Assembly: GCA_008360955.1 (NCBI GenBank)
Contig: LUCM01001514.1
Location: forward strand, 307,877-371,876
Length of the DNA stretch: 64,000 bases
Source of the DNA: Fasciolopsis buskii
Lineage: Eukaryota; Platyhelminthes; Trematoda; Plagiorchiida; Fasciolidae
Direction of reading: 5' to 3'
Part shown: positions 1 to 12,281 of the stretch, one piece after another
Position numbering within the stretch: position 1 is the first letter of the stretch
How the letters are laid out: every line of letters starts with the position of its first letter
Notes under the pieces: generated by a model
Databases searched by the model: none
Seen by the model: only the letters and a program-made list of their open reading frames with translations
What the model was told of the DNA's origin: nothing
Translations under genes and position numbers: made by a program

Positions 1-516
1 TGTAGATGCCCTCCTAATCATAGCACCGGGTATGACGAAAACGGTACACGGTAAACAAGGTTTCGAAAGGAAAATCAAGAAAATAAAACCGGAGCATAGC
101 TACTTGTAGACACTATGGTATTTGAAAAGCCTAAAGAGGCAAACACGGTTTCCACAACTCATGGATAAGGACAATCCTCCAAAAAGAGTTGGGCACCAGA
201 ATTCACTGAAACATGGACATGCAAATGCCTTTTGTGTTTTATCTCCTGTCTTTTTTCGCTTGCTTGTTCTTACTGACAGAACGATTCTGACGGGCAGTGC
301 TTTGCAACTCACGTTAACCACCTGTGTTTCCGTACGGTTATATCGGCTCTTGCATTCAGCCACTGTCGTCACATATACGGGGTTCGTTTTCGCTTGTTTT
401 GATTAACTTTTTAATACAATGTCTTAGAATGTATGGATCAGTGGTGTTCTGGAATTCACTTTTGGCAACGCATTGCTAAAATGCTGTTTACACTACTTCT
501 GTTCACTAATTAGGAA
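1..516. other. no gene recognised
   Basis: Both strands carry open frames of about 90 codons between positions 100 and 406, but they mirror each other, have no recognisable motif and no convincing splice context. I see nothing supportable here. Confidence 0.5.
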
Positions 517-984
517 TTGAAGAACATTCGAAGTTCGCAAAAAGCATCGCATATCCATGACGGTTGCGAAATAGCGCGGCATGCCTCGGGTGAAATTTCT
601 GGCTTTTTTGATTCCGTTAAGCCCGTTACATCTAATCATGTCATTGGCATTTCATGTTTTACTGAAAATGACTGCAAGAATGCTGGTGTTTATAAGTTTA
701 GTAATGCAGGATTATGGAAACAACCAGCCGAGATAGCGGCCAAAGACAAGACGCAGAAAGCAAAAGCATTTGCTGCTGAAGACCAACCTAAGAATATAGG
801 CCCAGCAGTTAGATTACGTCAGGCATTATTTAAGCACAGTTCCTCCAACCCGGTCACCGTTCATTTAGGGGGGAGGGTCGGACGTTCGGCGGGCACCCCG
901 ATCAGGGCGGTGCGTTCAATGAATCCAGGATACTGGACCTGCGAGAGAGACTGCTGCGCCATACACACTACCGTCGAGGCCTAG
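517..984 (+). CDS. unassigned 155-codon open frame
   Basis: A 155-codon frame that begins at TTG rather than ATG. The first two thirds are polar and lysine-rich. The last third, from about position 840, is clearly richer in G+C and encodes an arginine/glycine-rich stretch followed by a cysteine-containing end. I do not recognise a family. The abrupt compositional change suggests that the 3' part lies in a separate inserted repeat which continues to about position 1500. It may be a decayed repeat rather than a host exon; the length alone is the only support. Confidence 0.15.
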   Translation: MKNIRSSQKASHIHDGCEIARHASGEISGFFDSVKPVTSNHVIGISCFTENDCKNAGVYKFSNAGLWKQPAEIAAKDKTQKAKAFAAEDQPKNIGPAVRLRQALFKHSSSNPVTVHLGGRVGRSAGTPIRAVRSMNPGYWTCERDCCAIHTTVEA

Positions 985-3900
985 CAAGGATGGCTATTGA
1001 TTCATGTTCCAAGCCTCCAGATCATTTCGCATCCAGTGATAAAGATGCAGAACTGCACTGTAGCTTTTGATCGCCTCGGGTATTAGCCCGATCTGGATGC
1101 AACGCAGACGCTGGAATGCATCGTCCGTTATCTGTCATTGCAGAGACAGAGCCACTAGGCAGAAAAAGCATAAGCCATAATCCGGAGTGGCCCCCGGAAA
1201 TTACCTCTGAAGACTTAAAGGGTAGCCCAATCCGGGGGACGAGAATCGCTGAGAGTAGACTCGGGTGACTAGCCCAGCCAACTGCAATGTGCTGCGAATG
1301 ATCCCGGCGGAGTATAGCCTCCGGCAAGTAAACAGCATTTCGTGCAAAGGCGCAGCCCCCTGTAAGTCTATTTTGTTTGGAGCCGACCACGGATCACCCG
1401 ACTATCCGAACTTCCCAAAGATCACCTTGAAAAAACGCGGGAAATCCGCAAAATCTCCTGGTCCCGCTTCATTTGCGTAAACCAGAAGCGCGTCAACTTC
1501 TCGCACAAAATCCGGATGTGCCGAAGAGGGTCGTCTGGGAAGGCGCCAGAAGTGGCATAACTAGGCTAAGATAGTGACGCTCACCATATTCGGGGGACCA
1601 TTTTGTTTTTGTCTACCTCTCAGACCACCACAATAGAGCTCGCTCGGCCGCAGTGGTGGTCATTTTTCGGGTTGGTAAAGACGCTTGCTGTTAATGACAA
1701 TAATTCGTGTACAATTTCGGTAAGAGAACGAGTTGCTCTAAAGCACTGACTCTTATAGACTCTTACGGTTTTAGAAATCAGCACGGCGCGCAGGACGCCG
1801 CATATGGCTGCAGGCCGTATGAGTTTGCATCACATTTTTCGGGATAACAACGAACAGATCGAGCCATAGGATGCACTTATATTAGGCTACCTTCCGACGC
1901 AAGCTGCAAAATCAGTTGATGCGATTTCGTCGGACGGCTGAACTTGCGAGACTTCAGCTCGAGCGAATGGGAATGTAAGACTTCAGATCCGCTACACATG
2001 CCGGGGGCACAGTGGATTGCAAAGCAAAGAGCTGGTGATCGCCCGGTACGATCTGCGGTGGGCACGGCACTAGGGGGATACCATATGGTCCTTCGGGCGA
2101 AAGGGTTCCGGTTGGTTACATCATCAGGGGGCCGGAGTGCATAGGTGAACGATTTAATCAATTGTACGAGCAGGAATTTCATGATTTGGAGAATGACCGT
2201 CCTAACGCGTTGAAAGCATACCTAATGGCATTGGAGAAAATACAAAGAAGCAAAGAATTCCGCGGGGATATTTTGAGGTGCAGACCCCGTGACGTTCGCG
2301 GGCTGACCGCACTGTTAATAACAGGACATATTTGTTCTAAAGTTTAGGACACTGGAGAAAACTTATTTCTCGCGACAAGAGACTGCTGGATTGGTACTCC
2401 AAAGTGATGATCCGTTAAAAAACCTTGGATACATAGAAAGCTGGCTATGCCCATCGCTGGAGGAATAGTATGGCAGTTGCTTCACCACTTTGTGTTGAAC
2501 CTAAGAAACCAGAAAAACTTCCCGCAGCTTTTGATAGCGCAGTAAAGATTTAACTAACTTTACTTATCTATCGGCATTTGCAAGTATCAGATTGGAATTC
2601 ACCACCGAAACAGGCTCCGTGTAGCTTTTGAGTCCATAAATTACCAATATTCGCTAACTCAGGATAAATGTTCTCGCATGTCAGCTTACTGGGCAAGGAT
2701 TGAGATGCGTTGGTTTCTATTGGTGAGTGCAGAACGACACAGGCAAATCAAGAGCGGAGCTTGGGATGATGTACCACACTTTAACTGCCTCAACAGTGCA
2801 TTGCCAGAGACGGCGGCAATATACGGAGAGCCAAGTAAAAGTGTCAAAGTTGGCAGCGTTACCAACGGTGTTTGTGTTGAGGACCACCTGGATTCTTTCG
2901 ATCGGGAGAACAAGGCCAAAGAACAGCAGGGGAGGTTGGGGTAATCGCTAAATTAGGGTAAATTTCATCGTAGAAAGTAGATGTCAAACGAGGACAGGAT
3001 CTGAAATGTCATCTCGATGGAAGAACAAAGGGGCACTCGACTGAGTTCTTCATCTAACCGACAGGCTCGCTCCGGTTTAAGTAAAGTGGGGCCCCAAAAC
3101 CGATGAGTTCACTTCGAAACTGAACATTCCCGACCGTCTAATCACTCGTAGCGTGGCCCATTAGTAAATCTCCGGCTTTTACGATCCTGTTGCGTTCGTT
3201 TCCACGTGGTCACTTCCAGTAAGAATGCCGCTGCAACGGCAGTACAAAAAGAAAGCTGGTCGGCTGACTCCACTGGTCCCGAAAATACACTCGTGACGAT
3301 TGGGATTCAGTCCCACTTCATCCTCCAGTCATTTAAGTGAATCATGGTTTGGCGTGATCTGACACTTTTAATGAATAAAGCTATCAATGATTAGACAATG
3401 AACACTCGGTGACAAAAGATTAAGTAAAGTGTTGACTCGATATGGGATAATACTGAACGACCGCCCACTATTATTGGACATCCTCCGTCGCCCACATGGC
3501 TTCGGCTTCAATAAACTTTCAGACTTAAGGGTCCACCAGTTGTTTCGTGGATCCAAATAAACCTCACGGATACATCTTCGCAAGTATGAGCAAGCCAATC
3601 ACTTAACCAATTACTTACTATTTTGGAGGAGGTTTCCAGAATGCATACAAGCCCGACAGACCCGGACACAGGAGCAGGCCGTTTAGGGCGGGTGACGTAG
3701 TGCCGATCGACAATGAACACGTCCATGTCGGTTAATGGACTGTGTTGAACAATGGTTGATTATCAGTTCCGATAGGCTTATGCAAAACAGTTACCATCGG
3801 AACTGCAAAGCGGACGCTGATTGGCGATACGCGTTCCATAAGCCCCTCGGAAGAGAGGAAGGAAGTAAATGATGTGACAGTTTCCAAAAGCTATAAGGCT

Positions 3901-6440
3901 TCTATTTTCAAATTGCCGGTATTCTGTCTATCCGGCGGGTATCCTAATTCAAGAAGGACGTGTTACAAATGCGCCGGTGAGCACTAGATTGTTGTTAATT
4001 CTCCCCATGTTCGCAGTGGCTTGTGGTTATATGGCAAGTAAGCAGAAACTGCATTCGATAAGCAAAGAACGGGATATATTTAGCAGGACGAGTGAGGGGA
4101 AGTTGTATCGGTGCTTTGGATGCGTATATTAATACATCAAAAGAATGTCCGCAAAATGTATCGGAGAATGTTGCAAATTGTCTCTGTTCAGGTCTTTCGG
4201 CTGTTAGTTTTGGGCTTCTTGGGGTTTATTTTATGACGTTTTTAGGTCAATTGCAGAGAGTGACTCCACTTTTGCCCTTACCGCCACCTACTTGCTCGTG
4301 ATGTTTTGCGTCTTATGCAGATCCGTTTTACACCAGTGGCTTACCGGCTCACTTTTCATCCCTCTTGATCGTTTTTGCCACTTACTGAATAACAGACCAT
4401 AATTGCGTCTCGGATATCGCCGAGTAATAAACGATTGCCATTACTCTGAGGTTTACGTTATGGAGAGGCTACCGGTAGTCCACGAACTGTCTGCAAGTTT
4501 CACTCAGCATGAAGCCTGCGGTTAATTGAAATGAAATTTGGATACTATTGGTGGTTTTAGAAACGGTTGCGAATATTAAGGTTCTGTAAAACTATCAAAG
4601 GACATGATAACTTTGATATAATCGTTTGTTGGTACTGTGGATGGACTCTTTAGAAGCTAGTCTGTTTCGCGAACCAGTTATATATACCCGATATCAAGTC
4701 AAAGATTTGTGTTGCGGCCCGGATGTTTTACAAAACGTCCAACTGCGTTCTTAAATGATCAAGGAAGTTCTCCGTGTATATTCACAACGGAAACTAATAA
4801 CACCGGAAGGAAATACAAATACCCCAATCTTGTAACCCAGAAAAATCAGATTTCTGAGTAAAATGAAAACGCCATTTTGCATACCTGTGGCATTCCTCAA
4901 CTTGGCATTCACCGAAATTAAGTTATTTGAGATAAACTAACTGTGATTTTAAGCTGGCAACGCAATTAGGTTTGTGAAACTGCCTGACAACCAAACGCTA
5001 ATTGTGAAGAGAACTATCATAGCAGCGCAATTTCTCCATCTAGAGAGGAATGTGAATGTTTAAAAGAATGTGAAGAATCATTGGATTTGTAGGGGACCCA
5101 GCTTTATCAGAATGCCGAAATGGGAAAACCTGGATCCTTGTACTGCTGAATTGCAGTAATTTCTTAGACGGCAGTCAAAATCTTCCTGGGGTATATGAGC
5201 GGTATATCATATATTGCTGTTTTTCGACCAGCCCCTGGTAATCGATTCTGCCAACATTATGTCTACGGCGTTCGACACCATGGTCTGAACTGGGTTTGCG
5301 TTCCAGTCCCGGTGGGACGAATATGCGGTTCGAACATGGACCAACTGCGTTGTGTTTTCGCGATTTCCACTGGTGACCTGGATATTGACATTGTATGCCG
5401 AATCATTCCAGAGAATTATATAAAGTGCCTACTTTCGACCAAAGGCTCCCCCTGTTGTGGGATATGTGAAGAAGATCGAACTGGAAAGTCATTGTTTTGC
5501 CAAACTTGTTGGACTGCCCCTCTACAGCCGATCTAGTTTCTCTCTTCGTAGACATTTTATCAGAGAACACTTTCGAGGTTCCTTTTACTCTTCCTACCTA
5601 CCCATCTTCCTTCCCAGTAACATGCTAACGCTAACCAGGTAGACTCCTTTCCCTTAAGTACCCAGCCTAGTTTCGCTTATTAAAAAAAGAAAAAAAATCT
5701 GTCCACGTCACACAGACGATGTGATTCGCTTATGCAAAACACAGGTCCACATTAGTAAGTTTCAAGCAGCACTCGTTAATGGAAACAAGACAAGCCGTTG
5801 ACGATGACGGAGCCATACGTACAGGTCTGCGTTTTACGGCATAAACTACCATCCTCCGTGTGCTTGCCTGTCCCCATTTTCGTTTCTGCAGTCCGTGCGA
5901 AAACCAAATGACCTGCGACAGGTTTGGCTTCAGCATCTCCGAACGTGGGGACAACAGCCACCCCCAGCAGTTGCGAAAAAAACAACGCGGAACATTAGGG
6001 TCAGGCGGAGGAACTACGGAAAGTACATATATGGGCTCAACCATTACTCTGTTAGAAAAAAGAGAAAAAGTATCGCGCTGGATCAGATTTACCCCAGCAA
6101 CCCCAACGAACTCGGGCTGCGGAAGGAATGGGCCACCTTCTGCAGATGGATATGTATGCCATCCAGCCAGACCTGACCCTGCGGAAAGGGGAAACCCCAC
6201 AACCGCCCTTGTTCGGTAAATAAGCGTTTGGCTTTGTTGGTTCGGTCTGGAAGTAGCTCATCGGACTTCCACTTATGCTTCACCACCCCACCCCTCTAAA
6301 TTTTTTAACAGCCCCTGTTCCCTAACCGCACACCTGGTACGTAGCTGACGTCTATAACAAAACTGCCGCGTTTCTTTCTTAAGTTATTCAGGCAAGCTCA
6401 CTGAAACTACTAGTGGTTACAAGTTGCTATCGTCCTGTTT
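985..6440. other. no assignable gene; GC-rich, repeat-like sequence
   Basis: The stretch at roughly 840-1500 and parts of 1900-2360 are visibly richer in G+C and CpG than the rest of the window. Short open frames occur at 5195-5536 (plus, with a CCGIC...CQTC cysteine cluster) and 5730-6219 (open on both strands at once), but none shows a recognisable domain. I read this interval as accumulated, decayed repeat DNA or intergenic sequence. Confidence 0.4.
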
Positions 6441-6950
6441 TCAACACAAATTACCGGTCCGAATTCCTTCATGCTCTCCCTTCCTCTTCTTTCCACGATT
6501 TCTCGTATAAATCCTGTTTTCCTCAGCATCCACCACACTGCCATCCGCGAGCCATTCCGTCATGTCTTTCTTGGCAACTGGATTAAGTAAACTTCGGCGA
6601 CATATCACATGATCAGTTATAACTGGACGTTCACCGTAGCAATGTACACCGCGCCGTAGTCCAGAAGAGTCCCACAAGCAGAACAAATGGTGACATATTC
6701 CTAACCATGTGCGCTGGCCTGTCCTATCAGACCACTGGTAATCTGCATCTGCGAAGATGTCGGAAGATAACGGGAAACGCGTTTCAATAAGGACTATAAA
6801 GCACAGGAATGACTGAGCCATATGCTCTATAGGTGCGAGCAGCCGATTGTTTGTTGCATACGTCCGTCCAAACTGGAAAACACACCCCTTGCCTGTTTCA
6901 TGACAGTTGTTTTGTCCCTGTAAATCTTCGTTAGAAACTGATGTAATCAC
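6441..6950 (-). CDS. unassigned 169-codon open frame
   Basis: A 169-codon frame on the minus strand, the longest in the first 9 kb. It begins with an uninformative N-terminal third. The middle is cysteine/histidine/tryptophan-rich, and the tail is basic with several KK/RK pairs. There is no catalytic motif I can name and no splice evidence deciding whether it is an exon. In this repeat-rich interval a decayed transposon ORF is as likely as a host exon. The length in moderately AT-rich DNA is the main reason to list it. Confidence 0.2.
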   Translation of the reverse strand: MITSVSNEDLQGQNNCHETGKGCVFQFGRTYATNNRLLAPIEHMAQSFLCFIVLIETRFPLSSDIFADADYQWSDRTGQRTWLGICHHLFCLWDSSGLRRGVHCYGERPVITDHVICRRSLLNPVAKKDMTEWLADGSVVDAEENRIYTRNRGKKRKGEHEGIRTGNLC

Positions 6951-7581
6951 TGTTCCGATTTTTGTTTACTCACCTTAAACACCAGCTGGAAACAAATTCC
7001 AGAACTGGCCCCCTCTCTCCGGCTCTTCTCCAGGCTCCCATGAACCACAGATGCAACGCAAACTACGCTAAAGATCCCACCTCCATCCTTTGCGCTGTTG
7101 TCTAATCACCGTTAGGAAGTTGCTGTTTAGTTCAATGGCCTCGCGACCCTGAGACAAGTCAAACCACGCTGTTGACCCCCGGGTGCCTCATCTCAGATGG
7201 ACATCAACCACGCTTGTCCACAGTTACTATCACTACTGTAATGCCCGCGCAAACCCCAACCTGCTCAAACCCGTACCGCCAGAGAACCCAATAATCTCCA
7301 ATATTAATCAAGGATAACACGAGTCATTCATGGCAAGTGTATTCAAGGATTGATTGTAAATCTTACACGTACCCGTCTACTTCCCGCCACACATCATAAT
7401 CCGCTCCCGGTCGCATAAGTCCAGTAACCATTTTTCCAAAGTATGCGCCGGCGATGCGCACCTTTGATGCGTTTAAACATGGACTGACTCGCAGTGCGCG
7501 ACTCATAGTCGGCCCCAGAAAGTTATGGCATTGGATTATCTAGCTCTGATTCGAAGCCCAAAAATTCGTGATTAGCCCATC
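6951..7581. other. no gene recognised
   Basis: No open frame of useful length and no repeat signature seen by eye. Confidence 0.5.
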
Positions 7582-7665
7582 TTAGTGCAGGTTATGTTCA
7601 TTAGAGCACAGATACCGCATCTGCACATTTTCATCTTGACTTACGATTTCCAATACGCCATCTAT

Positions 7666-7756
7666 GTGTAAATGTGATCTTGCCTTGCGCATGACTCTCG
7701 AATTTCGAGAAATATACCTATTATTATTATTATTATTAATATTATTATTATTATTA
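7666..7756 (+). repeat. dispersed repeat end with (TTA)n tail
   Basis: A unique-looking segment at 7666-7718 runs into an uninterrupted trinucleotide run of TTA/ATT at 7719-7755. The roughly 50-nt segment next to the run has a clear reverse-complement counterpart at 10099-10148. There it is again bordered by a trinucleotide-like run, of AAC/AAT type. A conserved end abutting a short microsatellite is the usual look of the 3' end of a non-LTR element or of a SINE that borrows such a tail. I infer a retrotransposon 3' end; the family is not identified. Confidence 0.6.
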
Positions 7757-8533
7757 AAAAAGGCTGTTTTCCACCTTAAAAAAGGTATCAAAACAGAACA
7801 ATGGGCTGGAATTCGTCCTAGTTTTTCTGTTGGGAATATCCCTTCCAATTTGGCTGAAATGAGTGGTGATTTCTTGGGTTTTATAACTCTCTGCCGGCCC
7901 TGTGAGCTTTTATGGCCCCAGTTGTGCTTAAAATGCTTTGGGTATTCGCCTACGCAGTGGCCTCGGTTCAAGGATATAGGATATACATATAACGGATGGC
8001 AATACCAAGCGGGGCACGAAATAGCCAGCAGCGTGCAGAAATGGGAATGGCTGTCGCCTGTGATTCATTGTGTCCAGCAAAGAGATCACATTTTCTCTGT
8101 GGGAAAATTATCGCCTCTCCATCGCATTCTTCCGCACCTGCCTGCCTGCACAAGCAGATGACATAAGTAGGCCGACATGGTGACTTGTTCTGATGGGGAT
8201 CACGGTAGCACCACCAACGATCTAGCTGTTGCGATGGATCAAATGAATGGAGGACAACACTCAGTGCCTGAACTCGCATTAGGGAACCATGGACACTCTC
8301 CTTGGTCTTCGGCTCAGGAATCACCAAAATCTACAGCGGTTTCTCAGTTCTTTCATGGATGTTGCGGTGATGTATTGCATTCTGATGGTATTCACGGACT
8401 GTGTATCCTAAACATGGATCTGGCATGGCTTGCTGTGTTGACCTTCGGCAGCAAGAGCACCAAGAATGGACATATGCAAGGTAACTGCAGAATCAAAAAT
8501 TGCGGTAGCCCTCTCCTCCTTTTAAATGAATAG
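7757..8533. other. unassigned repeat-like segment with open frames on both strands
   Basis: The plus frame 8177-8533 starts at a true ATG and runs 118 codons. It is rich in glycine, histidine and serine, with no motif known to me. The minus frame 7968-8327 is equally open. Simultaneous openness of both strands and moderate GC suggest repeat-derived sequence rather than a confirmed gene. Confidence 0.25.
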
Positions 8534-9595
8534 ACGAAGATGAACAGCTTGTATTTGCTCCTATTGCTGATATTACTCTCACCGGTGAAAGGCTAGCGTC
8601 AGCTGATGTGCGCCCAGCCGAAATAGCCTAAAAGCGCCGACACACGTCAAACCGGCGTAAATCTAATCCAACAGCTTGTTCAGGGCGCGAGGGTGCCTTC
8701 TGCCTCCAAGTCTTTGTTTCATATCCAAGGGGCTTCAGTTTTGACGAAACTCGGTAGAATTCACAGATGCTCCTCGATGTCGCATACTGAAGGGCCGGAA
8801 AATTGAAACGGGTCTCTGACGTTTTTCTGTGAACTTCTACCTAGTACCTCCGTTTGCAACCGCTCAACAAGTGCTGTACTTTCGTATTTCTGCGGTTCTA
8901 ACACTTAAATGAGGTCTCTGAATCACAACGCTCAAATGTACAATTTTCATGATCCCACTGATCGTTTGTATCCCCCAGTTACCACTTTACTGATTAAAGC
9001 AAAATAAACTACCAGTTTACTCCTGGTGAGGTCCCTGTTCTTCCTGTTTCCCATCAGCGTACAACCTAAAATATGTCTCGCTTTGGTCCTCAAATGACTG
9101 AAATTTGAACAAGGTTGCAGGAACGGTCAAGGCTGCAGCCCTTACGGAAGCACGATACTGTGGGTAAATCCTCTCCCGCACACCTCAGTCACTTCTGAAT
9201 CGATGGACTTTCCAGCCCCTTGCAATGGCTTAAACAGACATTCACAAGATCCAGTAGGCTGATAGTGCATCGTCTCTGCGCGTCCAATCATATTGTGGGT
9301 ATCAGTCGTTAGCAGCAAAACACGCATGAGTGGGTTGCAGGTGAGTACTCTATTGATTCAGCAGCCAGAGGCGATGGGAAGCTTACAGCAAATAAGAAGC
9401 ACGTTGCTTTATCTGAAAATCATGGGCTTATACACAGGCTACAGAAAATCTTGATGTTTGCATGCTTTCCGTGCGAACGCATTAGAGGTACGCTTCAGCA
9501 TCATCGTGACCCCAAGCGGCTTTGCTTTACAACGGCCTAGTTCGGATCATATCTGAAGAACTGATTGATACACCCGTTTCGTTGTGATTTTACAG
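8534..9595. other. no gene recognised
   Basis: Only short frames are present (for example 9142-9327 on the minus strand). No motif or repeat boundary is evident. Confidence 0.45.
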
Positions 9596-9814
9596 CCTGA
9601 GGACAGTTTATTATCAGGACAGAAGAGGCTATCGCGCATGTCGAAGGGTCTCAATGAGCACCTCAATACCATGGGTTCAAGTATCACGGCCAGAATTTTC
9701 TTTACGAGGACGCAGGGCGCACTTCCATATGACAGGTTGCAGTTGCCTACGAATGATTTCACTGTTTCCAACCTCCTGAGATCGGCCGACCTCAAGGACC
9801 GGCCCAAAGACTGA
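9596..9814 (+). CDS. candidate terminal exon, function unknown
   Basis: A pyrimidine-rich tract followed by TTTTACAG at 9588-9595 forms a good splice acceptor. The 73-codon frame that follows (beginning PEDSLLSG, ending SADLKDRPKD and TGA) is open in phase 0. The peptide is balanced in charge and has no compositional oddity, as expected of a soluble C-terminus. No domain is recognised. The complementary strand is also open and has a short stretch (RSADLRRLETV) faintly like the end of the fluke LINE reverse transcriptase, so a decayed LINE on the minus strand is the alternative. Confidence 0.25.
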   Translation, partial: PEDSLLSGQKRLSRMSKGLNEHLNTMGSSITARIFFTRTQGALPYDRLQLPTNDFTVSNLLRSADLKDRPKD

Positions 9815-10065
9815 ACTCATATTTCCGCTGCGGCCTTTGACAACGGACGGCGAACGGGAACTTGGGGTGTCAACATGCAGCGCGACCGGGACATCTCACT
9901 TATTCAGAAAATCCATGGACCACTTTTAGCGAAGAGAGCTATGGAACCCACTACTATGCGAAAAGTCGGGAGAAAATGGACGAGGTAAACTCCACCAATC
10001 GAAATTCCTATATTAATCCGTGAGTTGTAAATAGAAACTGAACCCATTCTTGCGCAAGCGTGATT

Positions 10066-10148
10066 TTGTTAATAATAGTAACAACAACAATATAGCGTAT
10101 ATTTCTCGATTTTTTAGGGGTATGTGCAAGGTAAGATCAAATTTGTAT
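10066..10148 (-). repeat. inverted copy of the 7.7-kb repeat end
   Basis: Read on the minus strand, 10099-10148 matches 7666-7718 over about 50 nt. Both ends of the block are nearly identical and a divergent dozen bases lie in the middle. In both places a trinucleotide run follows in the same relative position (10066-10093 here). This is a second, older or independently mutated insertion of the same dispersed element, in opposite orientation. Confidence 0.55.
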
Positions 10149-10596
10149 AGGAATGATCCGGAGGAAATGCGAATAACAGAAAGCGGAATAGATGCGAGAA
10201 AATGGGCAAGTTTGCACTACTCGGTAAGCATACCGGAAACTAGGATCAGCATGTGCGCAGGACTACGCAATGCACAAACATGTCAGTCCGTTTTACAGAG
10301 TTGTTCAAGGTTTTCTGCAAATGTTCGTGAGCAGCAGACTACGAGTCAGTTAGTGCTCAAGTGCACCAAAACTGCGTACCGCCGGGGCAAAATTTCACCG
10401 GAGTTCAATGGCAAACGTCAAAATATGGCCGGAGTCCTAGAAATTCCAGGGAGTTATTAAGTGGACAGAAAAGTGTAGCTGGAGACAAAAAGAGAAATAA
10501 GAATATAATAACTGGATAGAAATTGGGCAAAACCAAGCGGGAACTCATAAAACTGGATAAAATAACCGCAAGTAACTACAATGAAAGTTCGATAAA
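10149..10596. other. no gene recognised; AT-rich lead-in to the LINE fragment
   Basis: The plus frame starting near 10050 stays open to 10460 but shows no motif and begins inside the repeat end. The last 120 bases are purine-rich and uninformative. Confidence 0.35.
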
Positions 10597-11815
10597 TTGC
10601 TGAAGAACGTGGAGGGCAACTGTCAAAGGCTAGAGCGTTGGGCTGAGCATTTCAAGGATCAGTTTGTCTGGCCACACGCGGACGTTTTTATTGGAAAGTC
10701 TGCAGTTGCATATCCTTGGGATGTGTCACTTGAACCCACCCCCCAATGGAAGTGGAAGTGCAGAAGAAGTAAAGAAGAGGGGAAAAGCTGCCGGTCCCGA
10801 CGAAATTCCCCCAGTTCTTTTCAAATTGGGTGGAGAAGCTCCGATGAAATCACTTACCTCCTTGCTTTGTGATATTTGGAACGAGGAGCGTATCTCGCTA
10901 TCGTGGGGTGAGTCACTGATCATACGCATGTTTAAGAAGGGTACACGGAGTGACTGCAGAAATCATCGTCGGATTAGTTTAATTCCGATAGTTACTAAGG
11001 TGCTAGCTTTGATAATGCTGCGCCGTTTGACACCGATTTGCGAGAGTACTATCCGCGAACAACAGGCCGGATTTCGGCCAGGTCGAGCTTGTATGGACCA
11101 GATATTCATACGTCGACAGTTACTCAAGCGCGGCACACGCACCACTGCCCTACGATCGTAGTCTTTCCCGACTTGAATGGCGCGTTTGGCTCAGTGGATC
11201 GACCAGCACTATTCAGTGCTCTCCACCGGAAGGGCATACCAACGATGTTCGTGAAACTATTGCGAGCATTGTAAATGCATACATATGGCCTCATGGGGTA
11301 TACGGTGAAATAACTAGTTCATTCAAAACGCGTAGCGGCGTTCGATCAGGGTGTCCTATATTTCCATTCTTGTTCAGCTTTGTCATGGACGAGGTGATGG
11401 ACGATGCTTTAGAAGGTCTCCAGAAGGTAGAAGTCTAATTTGGAAACGGAGGAAAGCTGTGTAATCTAGAATAGGTAGATGACATCGTGTGCCTTTTCGA
11501 ATACGCGGATCATGCAAAACGTGCACTAGACAGATTCCGAAGGTTTGCAGCTCGGTTTGGCATTTGCCTTGCACTTTCGAAATTCAAATTGCTGTTACAG
11601 GAATAGACAGCAGTGGTCTCGAACTTGATACTGAATGGCGACGAAAAAAACCTTGTCGATCGTTTCACCTACCATGGTATCTGCTTGTCGAGCGATGGTA
11701 AATCAGTAGTAGAGTTGAACACTAGTATACCTAAGGATCAATCGGCTCACGCTGGACTGAAGCATTTCTGGAGTGAGCTGATATTTGTTTGGATTTGATA
11801 CGTTGCATCTGCTCC
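10597..11815 (+). pseudogene. decayed LINE reverse transcriptase (trematode non-LTR retrotransposon)
   Basis: The remains of a non-LTR retrotransposon polyprotein, read through several frameshifts. In order I see a linker (RLERWAEHFKDQF), the segment GKAAGPDEIPPVLFKLGGEA, IFKKG-type and NHRRISLIPI motifs, QQAGFRPGRACMDQIF, and motif A as FPDLNGAFGSVDR after a frameshift near 11150. Motif B is GVRSGCPIFPFLFSFVMDE near 11340. Motif C is present, but its tyrosine codon is a TAG stop at 11472-11474 (E-stop-VDDIVC). The thumb region (FGICLALSKFKLL, NLILNGDE) follows, with decay to about 11815. The upstream endonuclease half is absent, so this is a 5'-truncated, dead copy. Its peptide resembles the element at 15.1-17.0 kb. 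Clade (CR1-like or RTE-like) cannot be settled by eye. Confidence 0.92.
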
Positions 11816-11970
11816 TAATTTTCGGTAGTTTGCATTTCACTTGTTTAGCCCACGTCGTGGATACTTTTCAGGGATTGAATTAACCCTCTCAAACTATCTA
11901 GATATTCAACAGTTTTCTGTCTCTGACCACTAACATCGACACTCAGTAATTTGTCGACTGTTTGAAGTAG

Positions 11971-12281
11971 GATTGTTTTGGTGGATGTGACTATCCGGCA
12001 ATGGCACTCATTCTTCACTCTCGAGAGAAAGGAGACGCACCGCTGGTTTACCTGCATCACTATTTAAATAGGCAGAATTTCACATTTGAGACAATTTCAC
12101 TGCCAATATATGATTGGCTACTCCGCACAACCCGACTTCCCTCATTCAGCCAAAAAATTAAATCTGGCACTTTGGGAGAAAGCGATTCACTAGACTGTTT
12201 CATAGAAAACTCCAGCATTGGCATATGCTGCACCTGCAAATTATTGTTAGGAGAATTACTTGCAAACACCATGTTACTCAA
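11971..12281 (+). CDS. candidate exon 1 of an unassigned plus-strand gene
   Basis: A 103-codon open stretch preceded by an AG acceptor (GAAGTAG, with an in-frame stop just upstream) and ending at AA|GTAAAA in phase 2. The peptide begins DCFGGCDYPAMALILHS, has a mixed hydrophobic/charged middle (YLHHYLNRQNFTFETISLP) and a cysteine-bearing hydrophobic end. This looks like folded protein sequence, not translated noise. It joins in phase to the exon at 12834. The minus strand here is open as well and has its own plausible three-exon model; I prefer the plus strand because the neighbouring exons lie on it. No family recognised. Confidence 0.4.

Noticed and set aside
100..406. Overlapping 90-codon frames on both strands
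   Set aside because: They mirror each other, one strand's openness explains the other, and there is no motif or splice context.
5730..6261. Five overlapping open frames on both strands
   Set aside because: Openness in several frames at once reflects base composition here; no frame has a recognisable domain.
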